64,000 bases of DNA from MGML01 sp034416335 (GTDB lineage Bacteria; Chloroflexota; Dehalococcoidia; Dehalococcoidales; UBA2162), in NCBI GenBank assembly GCA_034416335.1, contig DAOULV010000026.1, positions 1-64,000 of the forward strand, in the 5' to 3' direction. The stretch's first letter is position 1, and each line of letters opens with the position of its first letter. Of this stretch, positions 50,667-59,438 are shown one piece after another. Both the position numbers and the translations under genes were made by a program. The notes under the pieces were generated by a model, which did not search any database, had not been told where the DNA came from, and saw only the letters and a list, made by a program, of their open reading frames with translations.

Positions 50667-50819
50667 TTATTTGCCGTCCTTTTCTTTCTTCGCGGCTTCC
50701 AGTTCGTCCTCCAGGTCTTCAAGCTGCTGCCACATCGACGGCGGTACCGAGTGAGGAGGCCATCTTGCCTTAAGGTCGGCTATCTTCTCCTCGATTTCCT
50801 TTATTTTATCTTCAGCCAT
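50667..50819 (-). CDS. Small coiled-coil protein
   Basis: A 50-residue frame: start MAEDKIKEIEEKIADLKARW, then PPHSVPPSMWQQ, then a charged helix LEDLEDELEAAKKEKDGK. Two helices joined by a proline turn are expected. The codon use and the convergent terminator after the stop support it as a gene; the ribosome site (agagag) is weak. Similar short proteins appear in other anaerobes, but no family name is recognised. Confidence 0.6.
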   Translation of the reverse strand: MAEDKIKEIEEKIADLKARWPPHSVPPSMWQQLEDLEDELEAAKKEKDGK

Positions 50820-50895
50820 TTTAACTCTCTTCTTATCGGTTCTATTTACTCTACATTTATCCGATTGGCCTGTAAAGGAGGACTATTTTCGGTTC

Positions 50896-51255
50896 TTTTT
50901 GCGTCTGGTTTGTCTGGTTGTCATTGCGAGTCCCTGATTTTTGCAGGCGAACCACTACAACTGGTACCTTCCCCCTTGATGGGGGAAGGTCAGGATGAGG
51001 GTGACATAAATCCACTTATCACCCTCACCTTAATCCTCTCCCCTCAAGGGAGAGGAAACAAAAAGTGTGTTATTCCAACAAATTATGCACTTGATAACAG
51101 AGATTGCCGTGCCTTCTTCCTCAGCGGACTCCTCGCAATGACGAAGGAAGAACGGATTACCAGGGGTTTCCCTCTCTCAAACTTTTTCCCTCTTCAAACA
51201 ATCGCAATATTTCTGCTGAATATGGCACCTGTTTGAGGGGGATTAAGGGGGTGAG
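50896..51255. repeat. Nested repeat block: family A remnant with B and C repeats inside
   Basis: This block fills most of a 555-base gap. The left end of family A (TTTTTGCGTCTGG..GGTTGT) is at 50896. Then come a GTCATTGCGAG terminus, a family B copy (50949-51090), a family C end with CCTCGCAATGAC (51100-51142), and the right-hand hairpin of family A (cctcttcaaaca / tgtttgaggggg, about 51188-51239). The arrangement is that of one element inserted into another. Confidence 0.65.
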
Positions 51256-51374
51256 CATTATAATATCTAAGAATCTAATCTTTTTGTTAAATAAAATTCT
51301 ATGTAATTGACTGATGTAAATACAGGTAACTATAATGACAGGCAAAGGATAATAAAAACCTGGAGGTAATTCCT

Positions 51375-51854
51375 GTGATAGAGAGAATTCTTGTCCCGAT
51401 GGACGGTTCACGGAAGTCTGCGAAAGCCCTTGAATATGCAATCGAAGCAGCTAAATGCTTCGGTGCGAATATACTGGTATTACGGGTAGTGACTCTTTCA
51501 ATGCTGGAGATGGCCTGGAATTCTCCCAGCAGCGGAGGGCCGATAATAAAGCGGGACTTCCTCAAGGAAGCAGATAAGCGGGACAGGAAGACGATGACAC
51601 GTATCAGGAAATACCTCCGGGGAAAATTGAAAGTTATCGGGGACAGCGGCGTCGAAGGTTCGCTCAGAGTAATGGTCGGCGACCCGGCGGATTCAATCAA
51701 GCAATGCTGCAAGGAGGACGATATCGACCTCGTGATTATGAATGCGAATAACCGGGGCTGGTTAAAGCGGACGATTATGGGAAGCGTTACCGACGAAGTG
51801 CTGCGAACTTCGACCGTGCCCGTACTGGTGTTGAGACAGAGCAAAAAGAAATAG
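51375..51854 (+). CDS. Universal stress protein (UspA family)
   Basis: A 159-residue Usp-fold protein: ILVPMDGSRKSAKALEYAIEA in the first strand and helix, and the ATP-site region DLVIMNANNRGWLKRTIMGS then VTDEVLRTSTVPVLVL. The GxxG-x9-GS motif is altered (RGWLKRTIMGS), so ATP binding is uncertain. The start is GTG with GGAGG 8 bases upstream. It lies 46 bases before the SLC13 transporter gene. Confidence 0.88.
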   Translation: MIERILVPMDGSRKSAKALEYAIEAAKCFGANILVLRVVTLSMLEMAWNSPSSGGPIIKRDFLKEADKRDRKTMTRIRKYLRGKLKVIGDSGVEGSLRVMVGDPADSIKQCCKEDDIDLVIMNANNRGWLKRTIMGSVTDEVLRTSTVPVLVLRQSKKK

Positions 51855-51900
51855 CGGGTGGATAAGACCGTACTAAACCTATCGCATTCTGAACTCTATT

Positions 51901-53682
51901 TTGGAAAACCTGAACCTTATATTAACCGTACTTGTACTGCTGGGGACCTTCGGACTTTTTATATCCGGTAAAGTCAGGGTCGACCTTGTTGCCATCTGCA
52001 CCCTGGTTGCGCTTCTTGCTCTGGGACTGGTTACTCCGGAAGAAGGCCTAAGGGGATTCGCCAATCCAGCCACGATTACCATCGGCGCGATGTTTATCGT
52101 GGGTACCGGGCTGGTGCGTACCGGACTGGTACAGCAGGCGGCAAGGTTAATAGACAGGCTTGCCGGTAAAGGTGAAACCCGTCTTATATTCGTGCTGTGT
52201 ATTATCACGGCGGCTCTTTCCGCGTTCCTGGTCAATACAGCCGCTGTGGCTATCCTGATTCCCGTGGTTATTACCCTGACGGCAAAGCGGAAGATTTCTT
52301 CATCGCGTGTCTTAATTCCCCTGTCTTTTTCCAGCCAGTTCGGAGGCGTATGTACGATAATCGGCACTTCCACGAATATGCTGGTTAACGGTATCGGTAT
52401 CGGGCGGGGGCTGGAGTCTTTCAAATTCTTCGAGTTTGCTCCGCTAGGCCTGGTCATGGTCGCTGCAGGTATCGTTTACCTGCTGATTACCAGCCGGTGG
52501 CTGCTGCCGAAACGAAAAGGAGAAGCAAACCAGACGGATAAATACCTGCTGGCCGATTACCAGGCGGAACTCCAGGTATTGGGGCACTCGGTTCTTGTCG
52601 GTAAGACCTGGGAGGAGAACAAAATACCACGCGACCTGGAAGTTGAATTAGCGAACCTGATGCGTGAAGGGAAAGCCGTTTCACATCCGAAAAAGACCAA
52701 GATAAGACCCGGCGACCTTCTGGTGATTGGCGGTCATGTAGACAGGATAATAGAGATGGAGAATACCTACGGACTCGAGATGATAATGAACGCGCGTTCC
52801 GTCGATACCGACCATCAGCATAATATCCGGCTCGTCGAGGTATTGCTCCCGCCGGCTTCCAACCTGATAGGTCACACAATCCAGGATTCCAGCTTTTTCC
52901 GTCGATATCAGCATCCCGTCCTGGCGATACAGCGAAGAGGTACAACGCTGAAAGAAAGGCTTTCCGATATAATGCTGGAGAGCGGAGACACGCTGCTCGT
53001 TCATGGACACGAAGACGATATACAGCAGCTAATGAATTCACCGAATGTTATAGTGACAAGCGAATTAACAGGGCTGAACGTACGTAAAAACAAAGCCGTG
53101 ATGGCTGTTATCGTAATGCTGGCGGTGGTTATCCTGGCAGTTACGGGAATAGTGCCGATAATGGTCGCGGCTGTTATCGGGGCACTTGGAATGGTGCTGA
53201 CGAGATGCATCACAATCGAGGAAGCATATAACGCAATAGACTGGAAAATTATCTTTCTTCTGGGTGGGATTATTCCGCTGGGTATCGCCATGGAGAGCAA
53301 CGGTGTTGTGCAGGCGCTGGCGGACGGCGTACTCCAGCCGTTAATAACATTCGGGCCGGTCGCTATTCTCGCGGTTATCTATATAGTCGTGGCTTTTCTT
53401 ACCGAGGGAATGTCAAACAACGCGGTGGCGGCAATTATGGCGCCGATAGCTTTCAGCCTGGCTGGTATCCTGGAAGTCGATCCCAGGCCGTTCCTGGTGG
53501 CGATTACCTTTGCAGCGTCAACGAGTTTCGCGACGCCGATAGGTTATCAGACGAATACGATGGTCTATTCGGCGGGAGGCTATAAGTTCACCGATTTTGC
53601 CAGGATAGGAATACCCCTGAACCTGATATACTGGGCGCTGGCGATACTGCTGATACCGCTGATATGGCCTTTCAACGGGTAG
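51901..53682 (+). CDS. SLC13/DASS-type membrane transporter with TrkA-C domains
   Basis: A 593-residue transporter in two membrane halves (about residues 5-200 and 395-590), with two TrkA-C-like cytoplasmic domains in between (about 205-380). The motifs AFLVNTAAVAILIPV and TEGMSNNAVAAIMAPIAF are the paired Ser/Asn-Asn-Ala-type sites of the family. TrkA-C domains usually sense ligands. Substrates may be dicarboxylates, sulfate or other anions; the exact one is not known. The start is a TTG. It may be coexpressed with the universal stress protein. Confidence 0.88.
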   Translation: MENLNLILTVLVLLGTFGLFISGKVRVDLVAICTLVALLALGLVTPEEGLRGFANPATITIGAMFIVGTGLVRTGLVQQAARLIDRLAGKGETRLIFVLCIITAALSAFLVNTAAVAILIPVVITLTAKRKISSSRVLIPLSFSSQFGGVCTIIGTSTNMLVNGIGIGRGLESFKFFEFAPLGLVMVAAGIVYLLITSRWLLPKRKGEANQTDKYLLADYQAELQVLGHSVLVGKTWEENKIPRDLEVELANLMREGKAVSHPKKTKIRPGDLLVIGGHVDRIIEMENTYGLEMIMNARSVDTDHQHNIRLVEVLLPPASNLIGHTIQDSSFFRRYQHPVLAIQRRGTTLKERLSDIMLESGDTLLVHGHEDDIQQLMNSPNVIVTSELTGLNVRKNKAVMAVIVMLAVVILAVTGIVPIMVAAVIGALGMVLTRCITIEEAYNAIDWKIIFLLGGIIPLGIAMESNGVVQALADGVLQPLITFGPVAILAVIYIVVAFLTEGMSNNAVAAIMAPIAFSLAGILEVDPRPFLVAITFAASTSFATPIGYQTNTMVYSAGGYKFTDFARIGIPLNLIYWALAILLIPLIWPFNG

Positions 53683-53685
53683 GGA

Positions 53686-54129
53686 CTACTTTCCCGCTAT
53701 TTCTTTTGCCCATCCGGCGGCGCGTTCGTATTCACCATCTACCAGAGGCCCTCTTGTCCCGGAGACATAAAACCCTTCAGGTTTGACCGCAGGTTTTCCC
53801 CCCTGTGACTTGAGCCGTTTTTCGATTTTTCCGGCGGCAAAACCGAATATCTTGACCCAGGTCGCCGGTACCCTGGTATCGAATGCGGCAATTTTAACGC
53901 CTTCAAGTGACACTGCCTTGATATTGTCAATGAATTCCTTCATTTTCGGTGTAGGCCTGCCGCCGTATGTGGGTGAACCGGTTATCAGCAGGTCGATAGA
54001 TTCAAGGTCGCCCGGTCCCGATTCGCCTGCTTTTACCACTTTTGCTTCATCGCCGATAGCTTCACCAATCGATCTGGCTATTTCCTCGGTATTTCCGTAG
54101 ACGGAATCATAGACCACCAGTGTCTTCAT
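53686..54129 (-). CDS. Flavodoxin family protein
   Basis: A 147-residue flavodoxin-fold protein. The FMN phosphate loop is VYDSVYGNTEEIA at residues 6-18. SPTYGGRPT is the second flavin contact and FDTRVPAT the third. It would carry electrons in place of ferredoxin or act as an FMN oxidoreductase subunit. It ends 3 bases from the convergent SLC13 gene's stop, so the two genes are tightly packed. AGGTG lies before the ATG. Confidence 0.88.
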   Translation of the reverse strand: MKTLVVYDSVYGNTEEIARSIGEAIGDEAKVVKAGESGPGDLESIDLLITGSPTYGGRPTPKMKEFIDNIKAVSLEGVKIAAFDTRVPATWVKIFGFAAGKIEKRLKSQGGKPAVKPEGFYVSGTRGPLVDGEYERAAGWAKEIAGK

Positions 54130-54232
54130 CGTTCACCTCCGGATATGTATATTCAGTGTACATACAAATCAGAAGTCAGACAATACTTTTCGCGGTTTTT
54201 TGAAAGGGGAGAAAGGGTTGAAAATATTGGTA

Positions 54233-54275
54233 GAGATTGCCACGTCGTCCACCGCAGGAGGGCTCCTCGCAATGA
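54233..54275. repeat. Family C short repeat
   Basis: agattgccacgtcgtccacc to cctcgcaatgac. The same ends occur at 51100-51142. The sequence resembles a dispersed palindromic repeat found in many Chloroflexi and Firmicutes-like genomes; the inner part is variable. Confidence 0.55.
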
Positions 54276-54411
54276 CCCGCCTACGCTGAAGCTACGGTGG
54301 GCAGGCTGGGGGCGAATTGCCTTATGACCTTAATCACATACCGGGGCTTTATCAAGATATATAATTATTTGCGAGAGACGAAACATTTATCGGGTGAAGG
54401 AGAGGGCAGCA

Positions 54412-55200
54412 GTGAGGACAATCTTGTCTCTGTTGATTCTGTTATCCGCGGCATCGGTGATTTTTACGAACGGATGCGTGAATGCAGATATTGCAGCAGG
54501 AAAGGAAAATACAGTGACAAAACAAATAAAAACATTTGTCGATAATAATACTCCGGAGAATTTTGAAACGGCGACGTTCGCTATGGGCTGATTCTGGGGA
54601 GCGGACTCCCGTTTCGGGAGTATAGACGGTGTGATCCGAACAAGGGTCGGCTACGCCGGAGGAAACAAGGCCAACCCTACCTATCATGACCTCGGAGACA
54701 ACAGTGAGACCATTCAGATAGATTACGATCCGGAAGTTGTATCTTATGAAACACTGCTGGATGCTTTCTGGCGCGGTAACGATGCGGTGAACTCCCCGTT
54801 TTCAAAACAGTACCACTCTATCATCTTTTATCATAATGAAGAGCAAAAGAATAAAGCCCTGGAGTCTTACAATAAACGCAGAGCCGAAATACCCAATACG
54901 GTCAATACCGAGATAGTCCCTTATTCCGGTTTTACGCCGGCTGAGTTATATCATCAGAAATATTACCTTCAGCTTGAACAGAGATTAATGAAAGACGTAT
55001 TGAAAAATGCCGGAGACTACGAAGGTTTTATGGACTCGACTATTGCAGCACGGCTTAACGGATATGTCGGAGGGTACGGAGACATAGAATTGCTCCACAA
55101 AGAAATCGATTCATACGGATTATCAGAGGAGGGGAAAGCAATTCTGCTCGATATTACGAAAAAGGGATTAAGACTCGCCTGTCCGGTGCCGGTAGACTAG
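54412..55200 (+). CDS. msrA: Selenoprotein peptide-methionine (S)-S-oxide reductase, membrane lipoprotein-like
   Basis: A 262-residue MsrA read through an in-frame TGA at codon 60 (54589-54591). The context is FAMG-U-FWGADSRF, whereas normal MsrA has GCFWG with the catalytic Cys; the TGA takes exactly that place. Downstream the whole family follows in frame (GYAGGNKANPTYHD, SPFSKQYHSIIFYH). A hairpin that fits a bacterial SECIS begins 13 bases after the TGA. The N-terminus (MRTILSLLILLSAASVIF, then NGC) looks like a lipoprotein or signal anchor, so it acts outside the cytoplasm. The GTG start has GGAGAGG 5 bases upstream. A Cys near the end (Cys257) may resolve the oxidised selenol. SelA/B/D are not in the window. 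Confidence 0.9.
54592..54628 (+). promoter_or_regulatory. Candidate SECIS element of msrA
   Basis: Directly after the TGA, the mRNA can form actcccg / cgggagt (54605-54611 and 54615-54621) with loop TTT; the closing G-C lets the loop read GTTTC, with G first. Bacterial SECIS elements are small hairpins in the coding region, with the apical loop roughly 16-37 bases from the UGA and a G at its start. The loop here begins 20 bases after it, so both properties fit. Confidence 0.7.
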
Positions 55201-55210
55201 GTTAGAACGA

Positions 55211-55245
55211 GAACGGGGAGTGATTTCACTCCCCGTTCTTTATTT
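55211..55245. terminator. Terminator after msrA
   Basis: A 12-bp stem (gaacggggagtg / cactccccgttc) with an ATTT loop, followed by TTTATTTTC. Confidence 0.88.
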
Positions 55246-55312
55246 TCGGATTCACACACACAGTTTATATTTCAAGGGTCCTTTGGACAACCATGAAGCA
55301 TTCAGGTACCTG

Positions 55313-56236
55313 CTATTCCAGGGAATCAAGTCTTTTATTAAACTCATCCATAGTAAAACGGTGTTCCTGCGTACCGATGTATTCAACGGCATAAGAAGCG
55401 CAGGCACTTCCTATTCTGGCACATTCTTCAATATCTAGTTTCTGAGAAAGACCTTTAAGAAGCCCCGAACGGTAGGCGTCACCGGCACCAGTGGGGTCGA
55501 CTGCGTTTTTAACTTTTACGGGAGGTATTTCGGTTAATTTATCGGACGTGCGGACGCAGGAACCCAGCTCTCCAAGAGTGGTAATAATTATCGATACCAG
55601 TTTGAGTAATCCGTCTCTATCCAGACCGGTCATCTCCATAATCATTTCCAGTTCGTAGTCGTTGGATATCAGGATGTAAGCGCCGTCGATACACTCCAGA
55701 ATAGAAGCTTTATCGAAGCTGGTTAGCTGTTGACCGGGGTCGAAGATGTACCTGATACCCCTCGATTTGTATTCCCGGCACAGGCCTATCATATCGTCCA
55801 TATTACCGGGAGCCACAATCGCTATAGTATCTTCGGGGTCGAGTTTATCGAGGTCTAAAGTGACGCGGTGTTTCATCGCCCCGGGGTTGAATCCGGTTAT
55901 CTGGTTGTCGGACTGGTCGGTTGTAATATAGGCACAGGCAGTGAGTTCATCGTCGATTATATTGATTCCATCACAGGAAATATCGTTCTGTTCAAGCCAT
56001 TCGTAATACCGGTGGTAATCTCTGCCGATAGTTGAGAGAATAATAGGTTTTTCGCCCAGCAGAGCCAGGCTGTAGGCTATGTTTCCGGCTGTACCACCGA
56101 ATTTTTCGGTCAGGCTGTTCACGGTAAATGCGACATTCAGCACGTGTATTTTTTCAGGAAGGATATGGTCGGAAAACCGACCGGGAAAATCCATAATCCG
56201 GTCATATGCCAGCGAACCGGAGATAAGAATATTCAT
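55313..56236 (-). CDS. PfkB-family carbohydrate/nucleoside kinase
   Basis: A 307-residue ribokinase-like kinase. Visible are GSLAYDRIMDFPGRF at the start, the GGTAGNIAYSLALLG substrate loop and the catalytic DPTGAGDAYRSGLLKG near residue 245. The features are close to the adenosine/ribokinase branch. The start is the ATG at 56236; a longer frame has no support. It shares no operon with neighbours. The substrate (adenosine, ribose or another sugar) is not fixed. Confidence 0.88.
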   Translation of the reverse strand: MNILISGSLAYDRIMDFPGRFSDHILPEKIHVLNVAFTVNSLTEKFGGTAGNIAYSLALLGEKPIILSTIGRDYHRYYEWLEQNDISCDGINIIDDELTACAYITTDQSDNQITGFNPGAMKHRVTLDLDKLDPEDTIAIVAPGNMDDMIGLCREYKSRGIRYIFDPGQQLTSFDKASILECIDGAYILISNDYELEMIMEMTGLDRDGLLKLVSIIITTLGELGSCVRTSDKLTEIPPVKVKNAVDPTGAGDAYRSGLLKGLSQKLDIEECARIGSACASYAVEYIGTQEHRFTMDEFNKRLDSLE

Positions 56237-56451
56237 TATATACGGGTTACCTTTCAGCCGATTGTGCCGCGAGGGTGTACATCTCACGACACCTGAATAT
56301 TCTGGCACCTGGAGAGTTATAAGTCAATTGTAATTAAACGTCTTCGGGTGTTTGACATTATTCAGGCACAAGATTAAGATTTTACCAATCGGTAAACCGA
56401 TTAAAATCTCTAATGTTCAGGCAGGCATATTCATATCTGGAGGGTAGACAT

Positions 56452-57615
56452 ATGTCGAGTGAAGACCGGATATACAGGGAATTACAGCAGCATCTGGATT
56501 CGGGACCAGCGGGCTTCCAGGCCTCGGAGACAGGCGCCGATATCAAACTGCTGAAACATCTGCTTACACCCGAGGAAGCGAAAATAGCGACACTGCTTTC
56601 AACAATAAAATGGGAGTTGCCGAAACAGATATATAAGCGTGTCAGGAAGAGCGGAATGGATATGTCCCTTGACGAATTTGTCCGTAAGCTGGACCACATG
56701 GTCTACAAAGGTACGATAGTCGTTCACAGAGGAGGTTTCGGCGAGCGGATATATAAGAACGTGGGAGTCTCGGCGGGTGGGATGATCGATTTCCAGGTCG
56801 ACCGCCTGACGGAAAACTTAGTCGAGGATATAGATAAATACCATGAAGAGAGCTTTAGCAGGAGGTCTGAAGGCAGCCCGAGAAAGATGATTCCGCAGCT
56901 GAGAGTTGTTCCGGTAGAAAAGAGCGTCCCGGTTCCGGATAAGAACAGAATTGCCGTATATGACGATGTGAGACATCTTGTCGAGCAGTCTCCCGGACCT
57001 TTCTCGGTTGCTAACTGTATCTGCCGTCAGACGAAGGACCTGCAGGAAAAACCATGCAAATATTCCGATATCAGGGAGACCTGCCTGCAGGTTGGCCCCG
57101 ACCATGCCAGACAGTACATCGAAATGGGTAGAGGTCGAGAGATAACCAAGGAAGAAGCGTTCGAGGTACTGGACAGAGCCCAGGAAGCGGGATTTATACT
57201 GCAGCCTGAGAATTCCGTGAAGCCCGAGAATATATGTTGCTGCTGCGGCGACTGCTGCGGACCTCTGGCCGCAGCCAAGAACGCACCCAGGCCGGCCGAT
57301 TTATATACCTCCAATTACTATGTTACGATGGATTCGACGCTATGCACCGGCTGCGAAGTATGTATCGGCAGGTGCCAGATGGATGCGAGGGTAATGGTTG
57401 ATGGCAAATCCACCGTCGACCCGGATAGATGCATCGGCTGCGGTAACTGCGTGGTCACGTGTGAATCGGGGGCGACTAGGCTGGTTTTGAAAAACGAGCA
57501 AAATGTACCGTTCAGGGATAAAGACGATACCTTCATGCATATAATGGCAAACAAACTCAGCGGATGGGATATGATGAAAATGAGGATGAAGATGCTGCTG
57601 GGGATGAAGGTGTAA
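56452..57615 (+). CDS. 4Fe-4S ferredoxin-domain protein with winged-helix-like N-terminus
   Basis: A 387-residue protein. Residues about 25-100 look like a winged-helix region (LLKHLLTPEEAKIATLLSTI, then KWELPKQIYKRV). A middle part carries cysteine clusters CICRQTKDLQEKPC and CCCCGDCCG. Near residue 305 a standard 2[4Fe-4S] ferredoxin follows: CTGCEVCIGRCQMDA and CIGCGNCVVTC. The start has GGAGGG 7 bases upstream. Such proteins may act as redox sensors or electron carriers; the partner is not known. Confidence 0.82.
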   Translation: MSSEDRIYRELQQHLDSGPAGFQASETGADIKLLKHLLTPEEAKIATLLSTIKWELPKQIYKRVRKSGMDMSLDEFVRKLDHMVYKGTIVVHRGGFGERIYKNVGVSAGGMIDFQVDRLTENLVEDIDKYHEESFSRRSEGSPRKMIPQLRVVPVEKSVPVPDKNRIAVYDDVRHLVEQSPGPFSVANCICRQTKDLQEKPCKYSDIRETCLQVGPDHARQYIEMGRGREITKEEAFEVLDRAQEAGFILQPENSVKPENICCCCGDCCGPLAAAKNAPRPADLYTSNYYVTMDSTLCTGCEVCIGRCQMDARVMVDGKSTVDPDRCIGCGNCVVTCESGATRLVLKNEQNVPFRDKDDTFMHIMANKLSGWDMMKMRMKMLLGMKV

Positions 57616-57667
57616 CCCGGAAAATTAAAAATTCAGTGAATTGTTTCTGTTGTTTCGGATGAAACAA

Positions 57668-58699
57668 TCAATTTGCCGCACCAAGATACATCCAGCCGTC
57701 AAGTAATTTCCCGTTTTCATCCAGAGGAGGTTCTATATTAATAGCTTCATTAAAGGCATAATAATTCATTACTAGTATCGTTTCGTACGAGCTGGTAGGA
57801 GCAAACTTCATATATTCTTTCACCTGACGGACAATATAATCCTTTTTACCTATCCACAATTCATACCTGATTTCCTTATTGCGCCAGCTGTTCGATAAAG
57901 TTTCAATCACTTCGTCTATATCTATATCCAACCCCGAATTTTCCCAATGTTCCTTCGTCCGCAGGATTTGTCGTTCGAGCCACTTTTCAGTATTGACAGT
58001 CCCTTTATAATGGTAACACTCCGTGCCATCGATGATTTCGTCTTTCATTGTTTCGACATCATCGATCAGGTCCAGGTAATCCAGTGTTTTTTCTTTGGTG
58101 GGGGTAAGTTCTTCAAAATACGATTCAGTTATTCCGTACCTTCCCATATCTCCATATGAATATCGATGACCATCCGCAACGATTATTGCGCGGTAATAAT
58201 CGGTTCCGTTCGGATATATTTTCAGGTAGTAGGTATTATTTCCTCCGAATGCTTCTTCTTCGGAGATGGTTAGCAGGGATTCGTCCGTATCGAAAAAATG
58301 GGAGTATGATTCTCCGGTAAACCGGAAGGTTTCGACCTTCTCTATAGCCGCGTATGCTTTTGCCAGTACTCCAGATACCCCATTGGAAAAGCTGATTGGA
58401 AGTACGACAGCCAGAATCAGTAATACCGGCAATACGATTGCCGTCACAAGAAGCACCCGATTTCTACCGGTCCGTTTTCCCTTTATCGCATTCTCCTGTA
58501 TCGTTGTCGCCTGAATTTCCGGCAAAGCCGGAGTTTTCCGGAGTTCGAGAAGTATGTTTCGTGTAGACCTGGTTTCTTCAAGAAGTGAAGCACATTCATT
58601 GCAGTGTTTCAGGTGCTCAGAGACAGACAGGCGTTCCTCTTCGCTGATATCGTTATCTATATAAGCAAATAATATGTTTTGAACATCTTTGCATTTCAT
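57668..58699 (-). CDS. Anti-sigma factor, zf-HC2 type
   Basis: A 343-residue membrane protein. The N-terminal zinc anti-sigma domain has HLKHCNECASLL (His-x3-Cys-x2-Cys). One membrane helix is near residues 82-105. The C-terminal domain (about 130-343) resembles LolA/outer-surface sensor folds. It would bind the partner sigma factor in the cytoplasm and sense an external signal. Its first codon overlaps the sigma gene's stop by one base, so the two are translationally coupled. Confidence 0.88.
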   Translation of the reverse strand: MKCKDVQNILFAYIDNDISEEERLSVSEHLKHCNECASLLEETRSTRNILLELRKTPALPEIQATTIQENAIKGKRTGRNRVLLVTAIVLPVLLILAVVLPISFSNGVSGVLAKAYAAIEKVETFRFTGESYSHFFDTDESLLTISEEEAFGGNNTYYLKIYPNGTDYYRAIIVADGHRYSYGDMGRYGITESYFEELTPTKEKTLDYLDLIDDVETMKDEIIDGTECYHYKGTVNTEKWLERQILRTKEHWENSGLDIDIDEVIETLSNSWRNKEIRYELWIGKKDYIVRQVKEYMKFAPTSSYETILVMNYYAFNEAINIEPPLDENGKLLDGWMYLGAAN

Positions 58700-59256
58700 T
58701 ATTCGTTTCCTCTGCCATATAATTCCCGGAAAAGGCCGGCACCTCTCGAGATACGTTTCCGAACCGCGGCTTCGGAAATATTCAGGGTTTCAGCGATTTC
58801 ACGGCACTTGAATCCTTCAACGTAGTAAAGGACAACGCAGGTCCTCAGTTTGTAGGGTATATTCTCAAGCGTTTCCTGTATTGCCATGCTTTCGACCGGA
58901 TCGGACGGGTTCTTCCTGCTGGCTATCGGTTCGGTCTTGTTCATTTTTTCGAAAGGAATGAACCGGATTATCTTTCGTCTACGATGATGTTGAAAGGCGG
59001 TGTTGGTCGCGATCCGGTATATCCACGCCTGCAGCTTAAGATTAGTCTTTATTTTCTCGATGTTTTTATAGACCTTAATGAAAGTCTCCTGCGCAAGGTC
59101 ACGAGTGGTCTCATAATCACCGGTTAAACGGTAGAGATACCGCGTAACGGGTGCCTGATATGCGTTCAGGATGTCGCTGAATAAAACAGAATCACCGGGC
59201 TGTAATGTGACGGGAAGTTCCGCTGCTTCCACGTTATCGTCCTTATTATCCCGCAT
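58699..59256 (-). CDS. ECF (RpoE-type) RNA polymerase sigma factor
   Basis: A 185-residue sigma-70 family factor with regions 2 and 4 only. Region 2 shows the DLAQETFIKVYKNIEKIK core and IYRIATNTAFQHHRRRK. Region 4 carries LRTCVVLYYVEGFKCREIAE then TLNISEAAVRKRISRG. It is paired with its own membrane anti-sigma factor, so it is released on an envelope signal. Target genes are not known; no clear ECF-type promoter was picked out upstream. Confidence 0.92.
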   Translation of the reverse strand: MRDNKDDNVEAAELPVTLQPGDSVLFSDILNAYQAPVTRYLYRLTGDYETTRDLAQETFIKVYKNIEKIKTNLKLQAWIYRIATNTAFQHHRRRKIIRFIPFEKMNKTEPIASRKNPSDPVESMAIQETLENIPYKLRTCVVLYYVEGFKCREIAETLNISEAAVRKRISRGAGLFRELYGRGNE

Positions 59257-59438
59257 TCTATATATTATAATGCTTTAGGCAAAGGAATTTGGACAATTCT
59301 TTTTATATCTTTGGAAAAACTATTATCAATATCCTGCCCGGTTTTCTACACTTAAAAGCGCATGAGAACTCAAAAGGTACCAGGCATGAGTCATATCTGG
59401 TAGAATTGAAACCGTAAGTCAGGTAAGGAACGAATAAT

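Noticed and set aside
11349..51255. Repeated palindromes as a CRISPR array
   Set aside because: Copies are kilobases apart, in both orientations, and mosaic; there are no regular spacers and no cas genes.
54589..54591. Reading the msrA TGA as a true stop (pseudogene or two short genes)
   Set aside because: The stop falls exactly on the catalytic Cys codon, the rest is conserved and in frame, and a SECIS-like hairpin follows. A random nonsense mutation would be unlikely to meet all three.
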